Source: Candidatus Zipacnadia bacterium (GTDB taxonomy: Bacteria; Armatimonadota; UBA5377; JALGUK01). From it: DNA of 6,433 nt. How positions within the stretch are numbered: the stretch's first letter is position 1; every line of letters starts with the position of its first letter. The stretch lies in NCBI GenBank assembly GCA_029820875.1, contig JALGUK010000096.1, positions 1 through 6,433 of the forward strand. The letters are read 5' to 3'. Position numbers and translations under genes: made by a program. Positions 4,807 to 6,433 of the stretch are shown in pieces. Under the pieces are notes generated by a model. It searched no databases, had not been told where the DNA came from, and was given only the letters and a program-made list of their open reading frames with translations.

Positions 4807-5919
4807 ATGCCCCAACTTTCGGACGGCCAGAAATTCCCTGAACCTGGCCCGGTGGACGACCGGCGGCGGCTCAAGAAAGAGGAGGTTGAGCCCTTCCTCA
4901 GTTGGCTGTTTGGTGGGCTTGCCCAACGAGCTGAACCGCTGCGGCCTCTGGAGACGATGAAAGTGGCCCGCTATCTTAGGCTCCTTGCGGACCACGGAGT
5001 ACCCCGAGGGATTTTAGCTCGCGGTAAGGAGGCCATAACGGGGTACCGTCGATCTGACCGCGAGGACCAGCAATGGCGGGACGCCGTCAACAGGGCCGCG
5101 GACATGTTACTGTCGAAGCTGCTTATCTATGGTGAAGTCGTTCCTTGCAAGGGACAAGACGCTCTGCGATTCTTCAAAGAGCACCAAGTTACCTACCTTG
5201 CATCGCCCGTATACAAGCCGGCGTTCGAGTTCTTGAAGAGTTATGGACTGGCGCCTGATGTCAGTGCCACGCCCAACCGTCCGTGTCTGCTGTCGGCGTC
5301 ACTGAACGCACAAGGTCAGGGCAATGCCTATCTGCAGACGGACCTCTCAGAGCGGATACACGCAGCGCTACATGCACTGCGACTTTCCGGAATACGGCGC
5401 GCGCGAAAGAAGATCGTGCATTGCCTGAACGAAATCCCGCTGCCCCCGCTGAGGCGCGGGACCGACTCAGGGGGTTGGACTTACGAAAGGGTCAATGACC
5501 GAGCCAGGAGGTTCGAAAAGGCGCATTTGGCGGGAATTAAGAAAGGATCAACTGTCGCACAGACCAAGGAGCGCATGGACGAATTCCGCTGGGAGCAGGT
5601 TCAGAGGTGGCTGTTATATTTCCGCGTTGCCCAGTCCCTCGCTCTTCAGAATCTCGCCAGTATCTGCTCATCCCTGAAGAGCAAAGAGGGGACGCCGAGG
5701 CAACGAGTACTTTACGCAGTGGAGTTCATAGGCTTCCGGCCCTCTGGTTTCGACCCAGTTCCGGGACTCAGGCGAGGTCTCGACGACTTTTTGGCATCAT
5801 TCGGCCTAGGATCGGCGGACACGCAAGGCGTTCTGCAGGGCATGGCCGAGACTAGGGTGCGAGAGGCCATCCAGCAGTTACGAGCGATCTGCACAAGATT
5901 CCTGACGCGCGAACCATAG
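4807..5919 (+). CDS. Unknown ~370-residue protein divergent from the XRE regulator
   Basis: I do not recognise this protein. It is soluble-looking, without signal peptide or clear membrane span, and probably mostly helical. Numbered from the ATG at 4807, notable stretches are EVEPFLSWLFGGL (26-38), a charged helix with KEAITGYRRSDREDQQW (74-90), a basic patch GIRRARKK (195-202), an aromatic stretch FRWEQVQRWLLYFRVAQ (260-276) and FIGFRPSGFDPVPGL (307-321). No Walker, nuclease or helix-turn-helix motif is evident. Neither the ATG nor a TTG at 4795 (four residues longer) has a good Shine-Dalgarno; an internal ATG at 4957 has GGAG but would lose a protein-like N-terminus. It is the only plus-strand gene of the element core and faces the XRE gene across a palindrome, so repression by that regulator is likely. 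It could be a cargo, toxin or switch gene. Confidence 0.8.
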   Translation: MPQLSDGQKFPEPGPVDDRRRLKKEEVEPFLSWLFGGLAQRAEPLRPLETMKVARYLRLLADHGVPRGILARGKEAITGYRRSDREDQQWRDAVNRAADMLLSKLLIYGEVVPCKGQDALRFFKEHQVTYLASPVYKPAFEFLKSYGLAPDVSATPNRPCLLSASLNAQGQGNAYLQTDLSERIHAALHALRLSGIRRARKKIVHCLNEIPLPPLRRGTDSGGWTYERVNDRARRFEKAHLAGIKKGSTVAQTKERMDEFRWEQVQRWLLYFRVAQSLALQNLASICSSLKSKEGTPRQRVLYAVEFIGFRPSGFDPVPGLRRGLDDFLASFGLGSADTQGVLQGMAETRVREAIQQLRAICTRFLTREP

Positions 5920-6320
5920 AGTGGGCTCCTTGCCAGCCCGGTTCCTCGCGCTCCAAATCGTCCCTCTCTGCGTCGTGGCCACAATCCGGTACCACGATGT
6001 CAAACCCGGCGTCGACGGCCGGCTGAGATGCGGGCGTCCTGGGCTCCGCCGGCCACTCCGCGGCCAGCTCCGCCCAGGACGCCCAGAACCAGGAGATGAA
6101 ACTCTTCTCTGAACAAAGTGCGAAAAATGCTAGACACTACCACCCCTGACGGGCGGATTACGGGGCGGTTGACAGCCGGATGTCTGGATTTGCAAGAGCC
6201 GAACGGCTGAGCTACCCGACCCGCCTCCCGGCGCGAGAGGCACTCACTCGTGTCACTGGACCACTGCAACCGACACAGTATTTGAAGGAATGCCGTCAAC
6301 TCTGATCGTCAGTGGGACGA
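5920..6320. other. 400-base region without a supported gene, rich in inverted repeats
   Basis: I find no reading frame here that I would call a gene. The left half holds GGGCT/AGCCC (5923-5939) just past the stop of the unknown gene, TCGTGG/CCACGA (5973-5978, 5992-5997) and the 13-bp inverted repeat at 6032-6084. The right half holds two GGGCGG-headed repeats (6151-6162, 6163-6174), a TTGACA (6169-6174) without a matching -10, and AGCCG-AA-CGGCT (6197-6208). The part from about 6127 may already be the left end of the insertion sequence whose transposase begins at 6321. Confidence 0.5.
6032..6084. repeat. Perfect 13-bp inverted repeat with 27-base spacer
   Basis: GGGCGTCCTGGGC (6032-6044) and GCCCAGGACGCCC (6072-6084) are exact reverse complements. 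Inside lies a second small pairing, GGCC (6051-6054) with GGCC (6062-6065). It begins 113 bases past the stop of the unknown gene, and no T-run follows on either side, so it is not a standard intrinsic terminator. A transcript-end stem, a DNA cruciform or a single-strand origin element are all possible. Confidence 0.85.
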
Positions 6321-6433
6321 ATGAGCCGCGCCCGGTCGGCCTCCACAGGGCGTCGTTATGGGCGGGCTCGGGTCTTGAAAGCGTGGGGCCTTCCGCGGTC
6401 GACGTTTTACGCGCGCCGCCGGCGGCTCGCCGA
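6127..6433 (+). mobile_element. Probable left part of an insertion sequence (IS3-like)
   Basis: Inferred from the transposase start at 6321 and from a change of texture at about 6127, where a TGCTAGACAC-type sequence begins and a run of GGGCGG repeats follows, as often in transposase-binding IS ends. The right end is outside the window, so terminal inverted repeats and target-site duplication cannot be tested and the left boundary is a guess. Confidence 0.25.
6321..6433 (+). CDS. IS3-type transposase (OrfB-like), N-terminal part, cut by the window end
   Basis: An ATG at 6321 opens a frame that runs off the window after 37 codons. The visible part contains STGRRYGRARV (8-18) and KAWGLPRSTFYARRRR (20-35), the helix-turn-helix lead-in seen at the start of IS3-group OrfB and related DDE transposases. 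The DDE catalytic residues would lie beyond the window. A stop codon in frame at 6303 fixes the upstream limit. GGGA three bases before the ATG is a poor ribosome-binding site, and a GTG at 6312 is an alternative. No OrfA frame is visible upstream. The gene shows that the right side of the element has been hit by, or borders, an insertion sequence. Confidence 0.62.
   Translation, partial: MSRARSASTGRRYGRARVLKAWGLPRSTFYARRRRLA

Noticed and set aside
5921..5928. GAGCCCAC, part of the tRNA 3' end, on the minus strand
   Set aside because: It is only eight bases and in inverted orientation relative to the tRNA, so it cannot be the partner of a direct-repeat attachment pair.
6127..6210. 27-codon plus-strand frame beginning at ATG 6127
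   Set aside because: It has no ribosome-binding site and no family resemblance, and lies in a stretch that looks like an IS end.
6160..6225. tRNA-like sequence (GGGTAGCTCAGCCG...) on the minus strand
   Set aside because: Only the D-arm motif GTAGCTCAG is present (6207-6215). The remainder gives no proper anticodon stem, T-loop or 7-bp acceptor.
6000..6299. 99-codon minus-strand frame in the right non-coding region
   Set aside because: It runs through the hairpin arms and the D-arm-like segment, with low-complexity Gly/Arg-rich translation, so it looks like a chance frame in GC-rich DNA.

Overview
The window reads as a small integrative mobile element next to a tRNA gene in a moderately GC-rich bacterium. 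The integrase and the wording of the small proteins remind me of Acidobacteriota-type genomes, but that is an impression, not a result. The tRNA-Val(GAC) at the left carries an encoded CCA end, has a consensus -10 box, and is the probable integration target.

Layout from left to right: tRNA-Val (36-113, +); a 78-base spacer with three GCACT-type repeats; a 526-residue gene (192-1772, -) whose C-terminus carries an RNxxxH motif typical of HEPN ribonucleases; a full tyrosine-recombinase integrase (1886-3058, -) with all catalytic residues; an HUH-type single-strand endonuclease/replication protein (3122-3757, -); about 250 bases of stacked GC-rich hairpins (3782-4018), including a perfect 13-bp stem, that look like a rolling-circle origin; a SpoVG-like small protein (4015-4305, -) with a perfect Shine-Dalgarno; a possible 37-residue peptide gene (4309-4422, -); and a 70-residue XRE-type helix-turn-helix regulator (4527-4739, -). 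Divergent from the regulator, across a 17-bp palindrome that is a likely operator, lies a ~370-residue gene of unknown family (4807-5919, +). The right end (5920-6320) has no supported gene but is rich in inverted repeats, and the window closes inside the start of an IS3-type transposase (OrfB-like, 6321 onward, +).

How the parts may work together (inference): regulator, SpoVG-like protein, Rep and integrase lie on one strand in the order expected of a small integrative plasmid or phage satellite that excises from the tRNA, replicates as single strands from the hairpin region and reinserts. The HEPN gene sits between the integrase and the tRNA, a position where such elements often carry defence cargo. 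The divergent unknown gene could be a second cargo or a lifestyle-switch gene under the XRE regulator. No capsid, Zot/pI ATPase, relaxase or conjugation gene is visible, so the element is not evidently a complete inovirus or conjugative element. The right boundary is not settled from this window.
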